From contig JASSKH010000019.1 of assembly GCA_031763025.1 (NCBI GenBank), positions 6,840,336-6,904,335 on the forward strand: a stretch of 64,000 bases of DNA. Direction: 5' to 3'. The notes beneath the pieces are model-generated. The model was not told the origin of the DNA and searched no databases. It was given only the letters and a program-made list of their open reading frames with translations. Source of the stretch: Macrocystis pyrifera. Lineage: Eukaryota; Sar; Phaeophyceae; Laminariales; Laminariaceae. The position numbers were made by a program, and so were the translations under genes. Shown here piece after piece: positions 46,640-58,733 of this stretch. Every line of letters begins with the position of its first letter. The first letter of the stretch is position 1.

Positions 46640-49600
46640 CTAGTTGCCGTCATCGTCGTCGTCGACGTCTCTCGCGGGGGCCCTCGCGCCTCGCTCCTTG
46701 CCTGAGCCGAAGTCGAGGGACTGTGGTCAAGCCAAACGAAGCGTGGCGAACAAGACAGTGCAAGTCACAACAACGGGAGCGAATGCGCAAAGCAACAGCG
46801 TTAGGAGCAGTGTTGGGAGCAGCGTCTCGATGCTGGGTTCGACTGCGCGTCCCAAAATGTGTGGTCGTCGAGGGTGTTGAGAGTATCATGGTGCTGGGAA
46901 GGCGGAGTGAGGTAGGGGGAGAAAGTTGCGAGGGTTGGACGTTGATGGAAGTCCCCTCGAAGCGCGGCGAAAATCATATAACGGCGATGGAAACCATGTC
47001 TTAAGGCGACATAAGTCACTTGACTACTGCACTGCTGTGCATAAACCAACATGTTACTGTAATTTCAAGTGTTTCGGTCTGTTTTGTCACAACGGAAGCA
47101 CAGTCCTGGAAAGGTTTACACGATAACACACACCTTGCCATCATCAAAGACTCGGGAACGCTGCAGTCTTTACGAGCTTATGCAGCACAAATATGTAAGC
47201 AAGAAGACTGACAATGTAACAAGGCCGCGAAATTAAATAATAGTACAAAGTATCATGTATGCTGTGGACGAAATAAGCTCTTCTCCCTCAAGCTCCCTCC
47301 AGGATTACCCCCGCTACACTATGCGACCGCCCGATACTTTAGTACTGTGATACTATATGATACTATACTATGCTGTTATGGCAGGGCCTTGTTGTGCGGT
47401 TCAAACGAAGGAATTGAGGCAACCAGTCATGTCCACCGATTACACATCCTGCTCGTACGCCCGCTATGTCAATGCGGACAGACGGCCTCAACACTAAAAC
47501 ACGCAGTTTAAGGCCTAACGTCGGACATACTTAAGATCAAGCCGCACAAGCTATAGATCAGTTAAGTACAGCGTCACAACGCAACGCTCCACGGTCGCAC
47601 TGCAGGGCGAGCGGTAGCCCGACGCCTCTAGAGGCACAAGCGGAACAGTCGTCCAACACGCAGGCTAGCCTACCTTGTAAATGAACTTGAGCCACTGGGG
47701 TTGGTTCTGGTCCGCAGCCGTATCTCCGTCCGGTTTTCCTACGGTGAAGCCGTATCCGTAGCATGCCGTCAACACCGCGATGTTAGCCCAGTAGATGGTA
47801 ACCGGATCCTGTGTGCGAAGCGCGTGAAGTTCGTGAGACCAAGCAGAACCACCGATATTTGGCCAAACGTAAAACAAAAATTGGACGTTCACGAAAGAGG
47901 TAAATCGGACGCCACCAGCGAGCAAGGATGCTAAAAACGATATGGGGTTTTTAGGGTGTATCGAGGCCTATTTCGGCCCTAATATTTTACTTCTAGAATA
48001 GGGGGCGGTCAGACCGCGATCTCCGAGCGCGTTTTGCCGGCGGGCGGGGGGGGGGCATCGTTGTATCCATTCAAAAAAATGGGAACACAACGGCAGCTAC
48101 TGGGACCTCGGGTTTTCCTGCCAGCAGCCTGATTATCTGCTAATGTGAGGCGTTCGATCCACACCAGAAGCAAGCATCGAAAACGTCCCCACCCTGGCGA
48201 CGACGCAAACTTTTTCCAGTACAGGATGTCCGTATCAAAGCCTAACCATGTCTAAGTGGTTTTCTGACCATTATAGTACCAGATCAATCAGTGATGGAAC
48301 TGAAGAATCACAAGAAATCACGGTATGTCTGGCTCAGCAACTGCTGGCCAGATACATAATAGCACCAGCATTGTCTGCTCGCTTGTTTTGTCAGCACCGT
48401 CCCGTGCTGTGCCCACTTGGTATTGCCTCTCGCACGATCAATCAAGCAAAACCGGTCTGTCGATGAAGGCATATTATTCGAACAACCCCAGACTCCGTAT
48501 ATCAATCAACACGCCTCCTTACATCGTTACATCGTACAACAAGCCACGGATTGTTCTCAGAAGTTTCTTCTTTTCTAGAACCCTATCCTGTAGAAATGCA
48601 TCCGTGTTTTTAGGGACAGCCTACTTCGAATTAGTGTGGGATTATTCGTACATTAGTAGAAAACAAATCCGTTCTACTTTGTGCTTAAGTATCGAGAACG
48701 CATTTCCTCAAGGCTTGCAGAAAGTCTTGAACGCGGCGATGTCGACTCAACCTTGCCCACCAGACCCTACCATCGCACTCGCTTCCCTTCTTGACCGCTC
48801 AAACTTCCCACAACAGTATACCTTCTCCAAGCTGTCCTTGTCAAACAAAATATCCGACCCCCTTTGGTTAACCTGCTATAATAGCAGTATGTATACTACT
48901 GTAGTGGTGCATCATGTAAAACGATATCAATTCGGCCCTCCCAATCTCGCCCGCCGCCTACTTGCTACTCTGTTCGGAAATGCAGAGTGCGTTTGGGCCT
49001 CGGGGTGGGTATTCAAACGCACCCTACAATGCCGAAGAGATTGGCATAATACTTGTTCTTACTGCTCTCTTCGAAAATACAGAGTTCGATGGGGCTTTGG
49101 CGTAATATCCAGAAGCACTCGATATTCTCCAAGACAATGGTGTGGTATATGCTACTTGAACGCACATAGCCCTGCGTTGCGCTCGTAGCGCTGAATTGCG
49201 TTACATAGCCTTGGATTCGCTTTATTACAGTAAATTGCCTTGCGTTACGTGCGTTGCGATGTGCTGCGTATCCTTGGGATAAACTTCCTTCTGTTGCCAT
49301 GCGTTGCGTTGCGTTGCGTTGCGGTGTATGGCCCTGGTCTGCGTTTCCTTGCCTACGCTTACCTTGGTGACGAAGGGCATGGCGAAGCTGACCACGGGGG
49401 TGGCGAGAAAGGCGATGTTCAGCGCCACTTTCTCCGCCTCCCCCGGCTTCCTTGCCCGAAGAGAGGGCACCGTGAAAAGCCAGACGAACCAGAAGCCCAG
49501 GACTCGGATTGAGAGATCCACGTCAGGGAAGAACGGAACGGCGTCGTACGCCTGAAAACAGCCGCCACCCGCATATAGATAGAAAGGTGAGGTAGCATGG

Positions 49601-52600
49601 TAACATGGCACCCACGTCGCCACACAACGTAAGAACGGCAGGAGGGAGGAAGGAGGGAGGGGTTACTTTCGGTTGGATAGGAGGGGCGGAAGCGAACTGA
49701 AGAGGGTTGGGGGCGGGTCCGAACTGGAAGCTTCGATGTCCGTGGAATGAGGCGTTTCGGAGGCTAAGACTTCCCGATGAATACGTACACGAGGAGTGGT
49801 GCGTGTGATCGGTCATGCGAGAGTTGTGGCGCGGTGCCCAAAGGTACTTCACTACAATAACCTTGCGTCAGTCAGGTTATAGTTTTTTGGAGCGTGGATA
49901 GGGGCGATAGCGACGCAGACTCTGCACGCGCGCGCGTGAAATGCTACAAGGTGTATCAGGGCGATCCATACACCTGTACAGTTCCACAACACATACACAT
50001 CGTTGTTGTGGTGGCGGCATTGCTGGAAAAAAAAGGGGTCACCGTGATGATGCCCGTCATGCTGGTGGTGACGATGGTGTGGAGACACAATGACAACAAG
50101 CCTGATCATGGCAAATTCTTCTACTAGCCTCCCTGTCTTTAGAGTCTTGGCAGCCGTCAACAGCCCTAGCTTATTATCGAAAGGCAACTTAGGCGTTGCT
50201 CTCAGAGGCTCCATCGCAAATCGCATAAGCAGTCATGAACATATCTATCAAGTATAACACTGCGGACCAAACGCATGATACATCAAGTACAACACCGCAG
50301 ACCATACGAACCCCAGATCCAGCATACCTGGTAGAGCTGTGACAACCATGATAATAACTCACCATCAGCCCGCCCAGGACAGTGGTGACCACCGCTTGCC
50401 CCACAAAAATCTTCTTGAGCCAGCCTTTCATGTACGTTCGCTTTTCAATGGCCAGGGTCGACTCCTTCTTCGCGATCTCCTGTTGACGTACCAGGTATGA
50501 CGTATTAGTATCACAAACAAGGCACAAATCACCGTATGATACGCGAAAAACCAACAGCCAAGCCACGCGCAGTGGGAAGATCGAAACCCGAAGCGACCGC
50601 CAACCCCTGGGCTACTTGCCCGGCAATCATTTCGTGCGCATAGGAAACAGCGCAAGAAGCAAAACTAGTGCGCACCCCCCGCAATATGAAAAAAAAAAAA
50701 AAAACGATTGGTGCAGGCTCATATAACCTTGAAATTGTGGAAATAGTGTTCGTACGTATAGAACGTGTGCTCCTCCATAAGAATGACAACTGCATGCACA
50801 TAGAGTAGCTCTCCAGCTTTGAGTTACAGCACATAATCTCTCTTGGCTGCGTCAACATGCAGGCCAGCGATAATGCTGTGCTTTCGGCGCTATAGTGTAC
50901 AGCACATGCCTTACATGGCGTGTGTTTCGTTTCCGCAGGGCTTTTGGCATCAGAAGTGCTTCCGGTTTTGCTGAGGCCGTAGGCCATAAAAAACTACAAA
51001 TATAACTATCGATATTACTCTGTTTTCACCCGCCCACTCCCGCGCGGTCGTTCCGTCTCCGATACAGCGCTCCAAAATTTAGTGTAGAAGTCTCTATACA
51101 GTAACTATCTGGTATAGGTTAAACGTACTACATGGAGTACGCAGGTACGTACTCGTAGTGGTCACCTGTTCGATGGCATCTCGTTCGCTTCCCCGGTCGC
51201 TCTCCAGAGCCGCCCGCAGCTTCACCAAATCCCGCTCGAGGTTGATCACCTGGTCAACAGCAGAATACAGGTAGTCTAATCAATACGAGTCTCATTGAAC
51301 CGAAATGCCGGGGCCATTTATTAATAGTCACATGGCTCGTATTTGTACCGTGAAAATCACCATGGCATGGTATTTGAGTTGGCACTACTGATAGGACACA
51401 TGCTTTATGTTTACGTTTGACTAGTATGAAAACAACACAGCAAAAGCACCGGCGATAGTACAAAGCAGCCACGAACTAGCGTCCAAGTCCAGTCGTGATT
51501 GCATGCCACTCAATAGTCCTTTGCGGTACATTTTTGATCGACTTCGAGTACATAGATATATGTTACTGGATAATGCGGTACTGCACGAAACCGCGACAGC
51601 ACAACAACGAGGCATTACGATATCGGAAACGCACCATCCATTACCCCCTACACTGGTGCACATATTATCAAAAACTGTGATCATCATGTTCGGTATCGAT
51701 ACAGTGCTTCAACTATATTCCTACTGGATTCTTTATAGTGCAATCTTGACATTCCTTAGCATCATGCCAGCAATACTAAACTCTGCCAAAAGAATCTAAC
51801 GCCCGCGCTAGTTTATTCCAGATTCCAGCTGTTCATAACCACGAGGTAATACTTTCGAAAAATGGTGTAACCTTGATGACTACTACGAATATACCCCATG
51901 CTTCGAGTGTGTATTAATCGTACGTTCGTGCGTTCAGGCACCCATGCTGTGAGTAGTGAAAGAGGTACCCCACAAGGTCGACAACTTCTACAATACGGTA
52001 GCTGTCCTGCCATCGATAGCAACAAGTACTGCTGTACATTCAACTATAACCTGCGTAACCAAATGGACGATCTCCCGCCAACGAGACATCCCGAAACCAC
52101 ATATATACGACCTTGCTTTGGCCTCGCCGAAGTGGTACTAGTGTCTACCATACTGCATTTAACTTCACTCTGCATCTACCGGTTATACCTGGTAAATACA
52201 GACGGCGCCCATACCAAGGCCGGTCCCAACAAAAATACTTCGTCGTGTCATATACTCAAAGCTGCACGGCAGCCGAACCCGAACACGCGCAGGCTCGTCC
52301 AGGCATATACAGACACACGTAATACAATGTGACGCAACCTCGGCCTCGACCCGCCCGACCTCACCTTGCCAGGGTTGATCAGCTGCTCCAGCTCCACGCC
52401 AGATTGTTCCTCTACCTCCTGCGCTACCCGTTGGATCAGAGCCTTCGCCCCTCAACGCCGAAGACGAGCATGCAACATTTAACATGCAACACGCAGTCAA
52501 GGTGTCAAGGGTGCCGTGGACAGACAAGGTGGTATGGGAAGAACAAGGCGCACATTCAGACAAGCACCAGGACGGGTGGAGTCGTCATCAACATGAGTGG

Positions 52601-54295
52601 GGAAACGGTCCACACGAAAACTGTTAATAGCAACAAAGGCTGTCCCGTTGAACCACGCGACGGCAAGGCAAGGCGGCACGATGGAAGCGGGGGTGGTCCG
52701 GACGCCACGAAGAACACGGCCAAGAATACAAATATACTACTCTTGCCTAACACTTCGAATTACCAGTCTACTGTAGCCTACTACTCTAATACTACTCTGT
52801 AGTTATATACAAGGACAGAGTGTTGCCGGTGGTGGGAAATGCTATTATAACGGGGGGGCATAGTAAATAGGACCAAATATTGTTGGTAAAAAATAGGGAA
52901 ATATATAGGTTTTTGTGTGTACCGTAGGTCCTATTTACTATGGTCCTCCGTACTAATAATACCAGCTACTGGTAAAGTGCTATGTTTACTATGGTCCTCC
53001 GTACTAATAATACCAGCTACTGGTAAAGTGCTATGCACAGCAGTCTCGTATATCGCTTGTGATCACAGGACTCGTATCCCTCCACTGCTGTACTATTAAT
53101 AGTAAAAGAATGTCGTGACAGTCTGGAGTCTGGCGGATCGGGAAAGAAAATTACAGGAAACGAGGTAGGGGGGTGTACTCATTATCGTGCATCGCCGTAG
53201 TCATATGACCATAGACCCTCGCATCCCTACAATGCCGGGACGGAGCACGTCGGGTTTTCACCGACCAGGCAGACATTGCTTGCACCAAGCGCGAAGCGCC
53301 ATGAGGTGTTGAGCGAGTCGCATGAAAGGTGAGCTGCATCCTACCAGGTAATAAGAACCGCTTTAGAGGCGGATTTTCTTGCATATGGATGACAGCATCA
53401 ATGAATTGATTTAATTTCCGGCGTGGATACTTCCAGAGACAGCAATGGGTTTACTATGTAACCGCCTCGTGGGTGCCTCACCATATACACTACCTGATAC
53501 GATCATCCCCCTTGTGCAGAGTAAAGGTTCTCCCCGCACAAAAATGATCTAACTCGACCGCCAGTGGTGGTAACCGCCAAAAAAAAACAAAAAAAAACGG
53601 TACCCTGTTTGTCTAGCTCACGCAGTGAGAGGCGTGTTTTACAGCGTCGTCATCAACCGACGCCAACCCAACCTATATATGCTAGGTATAAAATACAGGG
53701 GAGGGGGAGGGTGGTTCCAGTACAGGGAGATGCCTGGTTAGGGGGTCACAGCAGCAGCACAGCTACACGTAGATACGGGGCAGGCATACGCAGCAGCATC
53801 GGTACAGCAAGAGCAACAGCAGCAGTGGTGGCAGAGAGGTCGACGGTAGGTCCATAGGGGAGCAGGGATGCATCAAGTGGTGGCATCGATCGCAATCGAT
53901 CGCAACTGCTGTACTTACTATAATATAAACCAAGATCGTTACCCAAAAGGAGCCCGTGAGTGCTGCATGGCGTTAAGCATTGGGTAAAAAGACAACACAC
54001 CTGTGACAGACTGCTCTGCGCCGTATTTGAGGGGCTAAACGGCTAAATACCTCCTTACCTGGTCCAGAGCCATCTCCTCGTCCGTCATCTCCGCCTTCAG
54101 CACAGCCTGCTGCTGCTGACGACATCCCCTCCCTCGCCTTGCACCAGTCGTGCCGACATTGACATTGATAAGGTCAGGCCTGGCGCCCAAAGGTCCTCTC
54201 GACGAAGAGCACGCCCGCTGGCTGTCAGAGGTGTCCAGTTTTGGGAAGGTCAATGCTGGTGCCACGAATGCATCCACCCCGCGAAAAACTGCCAT
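46640..54295 (-). CDS. Plastid-targeted four-span membrane protein, family not recognised
   Basis: Seven minus-strand exons join in phase 0 with GT-AG introns: 54295-54059, 52442-52365, 51249-51166, 50479-50363, 49551-49363, 47808-47674, 46720-46640, giving about 306 residues. Exon 1 has VDAFVAPALTF, a plastid AF-motif. Exons 1-4 (TDEEMALDQ, ALIQRVAQEVEEQ, VINLERDLVKLRAALESDRG) form a charged, probably coiled-coil stretch. Hydrophobic segments follow in exons 4-6: IFVGQAVVTTVLGGLM, VLGFWFVWLFTVPSL, VALNIAFLATPVVSFAMPFV, IYWANIAVLTACYGYGF. Exon 7 ends LDFGSGKERG, then an acidic DVDDDDDGN tail. The frame is open upstream to an ATG at 54409, and CATGGCAG before TTTTTCGCGG could be an acceptor, so the true start and full signal peptide are uncertain. 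Reading through the exon 6 donor would stop after two codons, but exon 7 joins cleanly. Function unknown; an envelope or thylakoid location is inference. Confidence 0.8.
48325..49188 (+). CDS. Unassigned 287-codon open frame, antisense in an intron
   Basis: An uninterrupted ATG-to-stop frame lies opposite the plastid membrane protein gene, inside its fifth intron (47809-49362). It is the longest open frame in the window not explained by repeats or by a recognised gene. The product would be basic, with scattered Cys residues near the C-terminus (CRRDWHNTCSYC) and no signal peptide or domain I recognise. No splice partner was seen. It could be a single-exon orphan gene, a transposon remnant or chance. 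Confidence 0.3.
   Translation: MSGSATAGQIHNSTSIVCSLVLSAPSRAVPTWYCLSHDQSSKTGLSMKAYYSNNPRLRISINTPPYIVTSYNKPRIVLRSFFFSRTLSCRNASVFLGTAYFELVWDYSYISRKQIRSTLCLSIENAFPQGLQKVLNAAMSTQPCPPDPTIALASLLDRSNFPQQYTFSKLSLSNKISDPLWLTCYNSSMYTTVVVHHVKRYQFGPPNLARRLLATLFGNAECVWASGWVFKRTLQCRRDWHNTCSYCSLRKYRVRWGFGVISRSTRYSPRQWCGICYLNAHSPALRS
49155..49325. repeat. GCGTT-rich degenerate repeat
   Basis: Repeated TTGCGTTRC words end in a perfect (GCGTT)4 run at about 49301-49320. It lies just beyond the donor of exon 5 of the minus-strand membrane protein gene, in its intron. Confidence 0.8.
52843..52957. mobile_element. MITE family A, copy 4
   Basis: Ends TATTATAACGGGGG and CCTCCGTACTAATA, slightly altered from the family. 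The inner AAATATATAGG and GTGTGTACCGTAGGTCC segments are intact. It sits in intron 1 of the minus-strand membrane protein gene, and its right end is caught in a 51-bp duplication. Confidence 0.8.
52934..53035 (+). repeat. Exact 51-bp tandem duplication
   Basis: 52934-52984 and 52985-53035 appear identical (both start TTTACTATGGTCCTCCGTAC and end GGTAAAGTGCTATG). The unit includes the right end of the MITE copy plus adjacent DNA. Confidence 0.95.
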
Positions 54296-54409
54296 GATAC
54301 ACCAAGAGAGAGCGTGAACGGTGGTCAGGGTGGGGCTAGCGACACCGTGTGCTTGCTGCTGCAATCGGCTTCCGTAGGCTGATATTCGAAAGTCTACAGC
54401 AGCAATCAT

Positions 54410-57028
54410 TTGCTACACACACTGACTGCTGTTACGCATTCTATGTACAACTCACGGCATACAGCGAGGTTATCGGGTACCAGGTATATACTACTGCTGC
54501 TGTACTGGTGTACCTGTACGGGGAAGGCAGAGACTTCGTACATCAATGACATGAAGGACGAAGCTATGACATGATATGAGAGCGCTTGCAACAGGGGTGA
54601 TTGAATATTCAAGAAAGCGAGCCTGCCAACAAGCATTGGAAACCTCTCGATAGCAGCACGATAGGAGTGATCCCACCCTACAAACAAAGACAACGCTGCT
54701 ACTGTTCAATTGCCACTGCCCATGTACCCGCGTGCTGCATCAGCTTGGACCTTGCAGCTTGGCCAAAGCAAAGGGAGAGATGGCACATGTTCAACCAGGT
54801 CAGTCAGTTACTAATTTGCGAAATAGGTTCGCTAGACAAGGCCGAATGAAAATCCCCACGTGCGCCCACCAACCTGAAACCAAGACACAGGAGCAAGCGA
54901 TCGCTGTCGCCGCGCTCTTCATGATGTCTACGTCGTAGGTAACCGGAGGCCTGCTGTTCTGTGATGTTGCTTTGAGGCAGGCGGCACTCTGCGTTCATTC
55001 ATCTAAAAATGGTACGCGCCCCCTACTACAAAAGCCCTCATATAAAAGTGTAAACCCCAAGTTCCCAATTGCCATGAATGATGAAGTCTCGAAGCAATCG
55101 GACATCGTGGACGAGTGGTGGAGCTCTATCGTCGACAACGAGAGGCCACTGTTCGGGTAAGAGTGGGTGGAAAGCATGCCTCAAAAGCACGCGAAAAACA
55201 ACTGCGCGTCGAAGTGCTTCAACCACTGGGAGAGGAATGAGGCTTCCAGCGAGGGGCACTATGGAACACGCAAGGCAAGGATAGAGAGGAGAGAGGAGAG
55301 CTGGTACCAGTGTTTGTACTGATTGTACCGGGCTCGGAGATTGGGGGTCGGGGGGGGGGGGTTGGAGGGGAGAAACATTTGAAGGATGATAGGCAGATGG
55401 AAACGATACCCCTTTTTCTCGTACTACTACGGGCTGTATCGTCGAACTGCTCTGTGCTTGACGTTGCTTTGGACAAACGAGGTACCTGGTACTACCCCAG
55501 ACACTGCTGTATGGTGCAAGTATCAATCTTGTGGTATAGTTTTAACTCTCTCGTACACTTGTAGACTGTCTTAATGTCGTATGACTACGTGCACTGCTGT
55601 AGAGCAACAGCAGGCCAGTGTCAAGTACCTGGTATTATTAATAGTCACTACTCTGACTGCGGAGACACTTCGTGTACAAGTACGGTGTTTGCGAAGTCCA
55701 GATTATATTTTGGTTTGGCCTATTTCTATTCTCCAGATCCAGAAAAAGAATCAACTTTCCAACCCAAAATCGGATGATATCTTCTCAAAAAAATCGGATT
55801 GGGTTTGGCTTCCTGGATTTCGATTAGGATCATAAATATATTGGCCAGGATAACCCCGTGATGCCCCGGGCGAATGAAAACATCGTGTTTGTTAATAGCA
55901 AGACACCATAAGCGTCTACGTCACGTACTCATACACACAGCATACCCCATCAGACAGAAGAAGGGAGGCATGGTACAGGGGCTGCCTCACACCACCAAGC
56001 TATCTATAACCAAGCGCACGGCCCATTTGGCGAGTCCGTGTCAACGCGAAGCCCGCGCGGACGCCGGCACAGTCATGCGGCCCTATGCGGCTGAGAGCTG
56101 GTATTAAGGGTTAGGGTGCAGCTTCAACATCGTTGACGGCGCCGTGTGCGTTGTGGACTGCTGCTGAAGTTGTTGGTCTGCTGTGCTGCTTGTTGTTGCT
56201 GCGGCGACAAAGTAGCGGTACTCTGGGCTCTGGGGCGTGTTACCGCACCACACGCACACCCACAGCAAGCCTACGCACGCTCTGCGCAACGGGCCCCGGT
56301 TGCATCCATTGGCACTCTTCGCATGACTGCCATAGAGCACGCAGAGCACACACACGCAGCGAGCCACGCAGCTGCTGCAGCAGGGAGCAGCATCTCGCAC
56401 GAAGCCGTTGGTTTTCCATTTTTCGTACTTTCATTTCGTTATTTGTCATTTGTTGCTGTGTTCTAAATTCCTAGAAGTTTATTTCCAGTTCGAAACCGAA
56501 ATGATCGTTTTGGGTTCTCGCAAGCAGTTTCAAAGACGATTGTGCTGTATGTTTTGGTTTGGCGAGCAGCCTGTGGCTCTCGACCCGACCATAATCGGTT
56601 CTTTCGCAAACACACTACTACTAATACGGGTGCAAGCGTCTGCCCGCCCGGATTGATAGCTTGATTGTTTGATTGCTTGAATGAGTAGGTTTTGCAATCT
56701 GGGAGGTAGGATCTTTAGGGGTGTTTTTAACTTGAAAATTGGGTAGCGCGGCGTGCACTTAGGAATCGTCGTCCGCAGTTGAGAAATTTCCTGGTTCGAT
56801 GCAAATGCGGCGCAGCCGCGTTTATGGCCAGTTTTGGCCCGTTTTGGCTGCGGTTTGGGGTCAGGGGTAGGGTTAGGGTGAGGGTTGGAGTCTGGGGTTG
56901 GGTTGGGTCTTCGCCCGTGCCTTGATCCCAACAGGAACCAAAATACCTGAACAGCCTACCAACCTGAAGATCCTACCTCCCAGATTGTAATGGGACCTCG
57001 CTTGAATGGTGTAATCAATACCAACTTC
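54410..57028. other. Intergenic stretch with no recognised gene
   Basis: No conserved exon is seen; the missing first exon(s) of the minus-strand membrane protein gene and of the plus-strand NOSIP gene might lie here, but I could not identify them. It contains a G-run near 55352-55363, GTACCTGGTA words (55481, 55624), and a TTAGGG-like tract near 56865-56890. Confidence 0.5.
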
Positions 57029-57639
57029 GATTGTTGTGGTCTGGCGCCGCGAAGAGACGTGCTGGGCGCGCTGCACTGCGCGTAGGACCCAAGCGTCCGA
57101 GCCAACGTTGACTGCCTTTAGTCTGGCGGCGAAGAGACGTGCCGAGTGCGCTAGGGTCAACCTCCCTTGGTTTTTGGTATTTCACAATGTGACTAACTGC
57201 TGCTGCTGCTGTACACCAGTGTAGTCTACGAGGACGAGTACGTTTTCACGGAGAGGTGCGCGCCGAGTGCGCTTCTCTTGGTCTCTAGGCCCGAGCCCGC
57301 GCCAGCCGACTGTAGTCTGGCCACGGAGAGACGCGCCGACCGCGCATCGGGCGCAAAGCAGCGTCGCTATATATCTATGTGACCATCCAACTCATCGATC
57401 GTTCTGCTGCTGCTTGCTGTCGTTGATAACATCTTACATGTAGAGACCATGGCATTTTTCGATCTGATAATCTGATGACCCAAGTCGTCGGATTTTTGGG
57501 CCAAAATCTGACGACTTGGGCAATCGGAATTTCAAATCGAAAAAATCCGGTCAGGGTTTGCATGTTCGGACTGCATACAAGCAGATGCTTCTGTTTTTGG
57601 GGTCGCTAAATACAAATCTGAACTCTCGAAATCGAACCG
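57029..57639. repeat. 0.6-kb dispersed repeat C, copy 2
   Basis: The second copy of the repeat at 39493, same orientation, with scattered substitutions and short indels (including GCTGCTGCTGCTGTACACCAG against GCTGCTGCTGTAGTC). Its right end lies about 1.1 kb before the first visible NOSIP exon. Confidence 0.8.
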
Positions 57640-57994
57640 ATCATGGAGTTGAAACAACAGCAGCGGCAGTGTCATTCACGCAGCCTTGTTGGTTTGTCGA
57701 TGTCAAGGTTTTACGTGCGTACATATGAATATATGTAGCAGATTTCACTGCGACCGGGCGACGGGTGTTTACCGTCCACAAGCAGTCCGTCCAACTATAC
57801 GCACCTGGTACCTGGTATCGTACACATTATTTTGTTTGTGTGTATTTGTTCTGTTCCCAGTTATCATGTTCGCCCTTGTTTCCTCTCTTCCTCCTGTTGC
57901 GGGGGACTAGAGTAGTCAGGACCCACCGTACATACAAAAAGATATATACTACATTATTTTTACCGAGCATTTTTTTGGTCCTGATTACTAGTAT

Positions 57995-58114
57995 TATTAC
58001 GGGGGACCATAAATAGTAAATAGTAAATAGGACCAAATATTGTTAGTAAAAATAGGTAAATATATAGGTTTTTATGTATACCATAGGTCCTATTAACTAT
58101 GGACCCCCGTAATA
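57995..58114. mobile_element. MITE family A, copy 5
   Basis: One of the best preserved copies, with ends TATTACGGGGGACCATAAAT and CTATGGACCCCCGTAATA. It has an internal duplication of AAATAGT in the left arm. Confidence 0.85.
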
Positions 58115-58344
58115 TGAATCCCGGTACTATTAATAAGTCGTAACTCAGATCCGGGGTGACATATGATAGCAGGCTAGCCTCTCCTCCCCCCTCCTCACTA
58201 CTGCTCGCGCCTTCATTTTTATCACGAGCAAGACTTGAGTCATTTCTTCCCTCGTCGACTTGCCTAATTGCACAGAGTAGAGTAGAGTAGTACAGTACAG
58301 TACAGTTTAGTAGATACGTTTCACAACTTGGGCAGAGATCGATT

Positions 58345-58490
58345 CCGACGTCATCATCTACAGTAACAGATCGGTCAGGAAAGGTGTATTCATGAACTGT
58401 ATGATCTGTATGACCTGGCTCATGTTGCCGGGCGGGAGGCAGATAACCTGCATGATCTAGAAACTAGCATGTGTTTCCCGGTTTGGATTT
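58345..58490 (-). repeat. Dispersed repeat family B, copy 3 (inverted)
   Basis: In reverse complement it reads CCGGGAAACACATGCTAG and CGCCCGGCAACAT, matching the copies at 5145 and 24043. The stretch 58135-58300 just upstream matches the repeat at 38160. Confidence 0.55.
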
Positions 58491-58733
58491 GTACTATTAA
58501 TATTATTTTGTATGCAGACCACGCGCAATATTTTTATGTGATAGTAGCAAGCTAGAATGCAGCGTTGATCTCGATCGTCATCGGTCCAACGCGATACGTT
58601 TACAACGCCGTTTTTCCTCGTTGTCGAGAGCGTGTTTGAGGTAGAACGAGCTCGAAAAACCCGCTTCCAAAGCACCGAAGCATCCCAGCATCTAAAGTCC
58701 AATCGTGCTTGTGCTTTTTTTGTCATCGCGCAG

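Noticed and set aside
47668..47808. Ending the minus-strand membrane protein at the TAG just after exon 6 (Tyr-Lys-Val-Gly-stop)
   Set aside because: A good GTAGGC donor follows Tyr-Lys and a downstream CAG acceptor leads in phase 0 to an exon encoding SLDFGSGKERG and a stop, which fits better.
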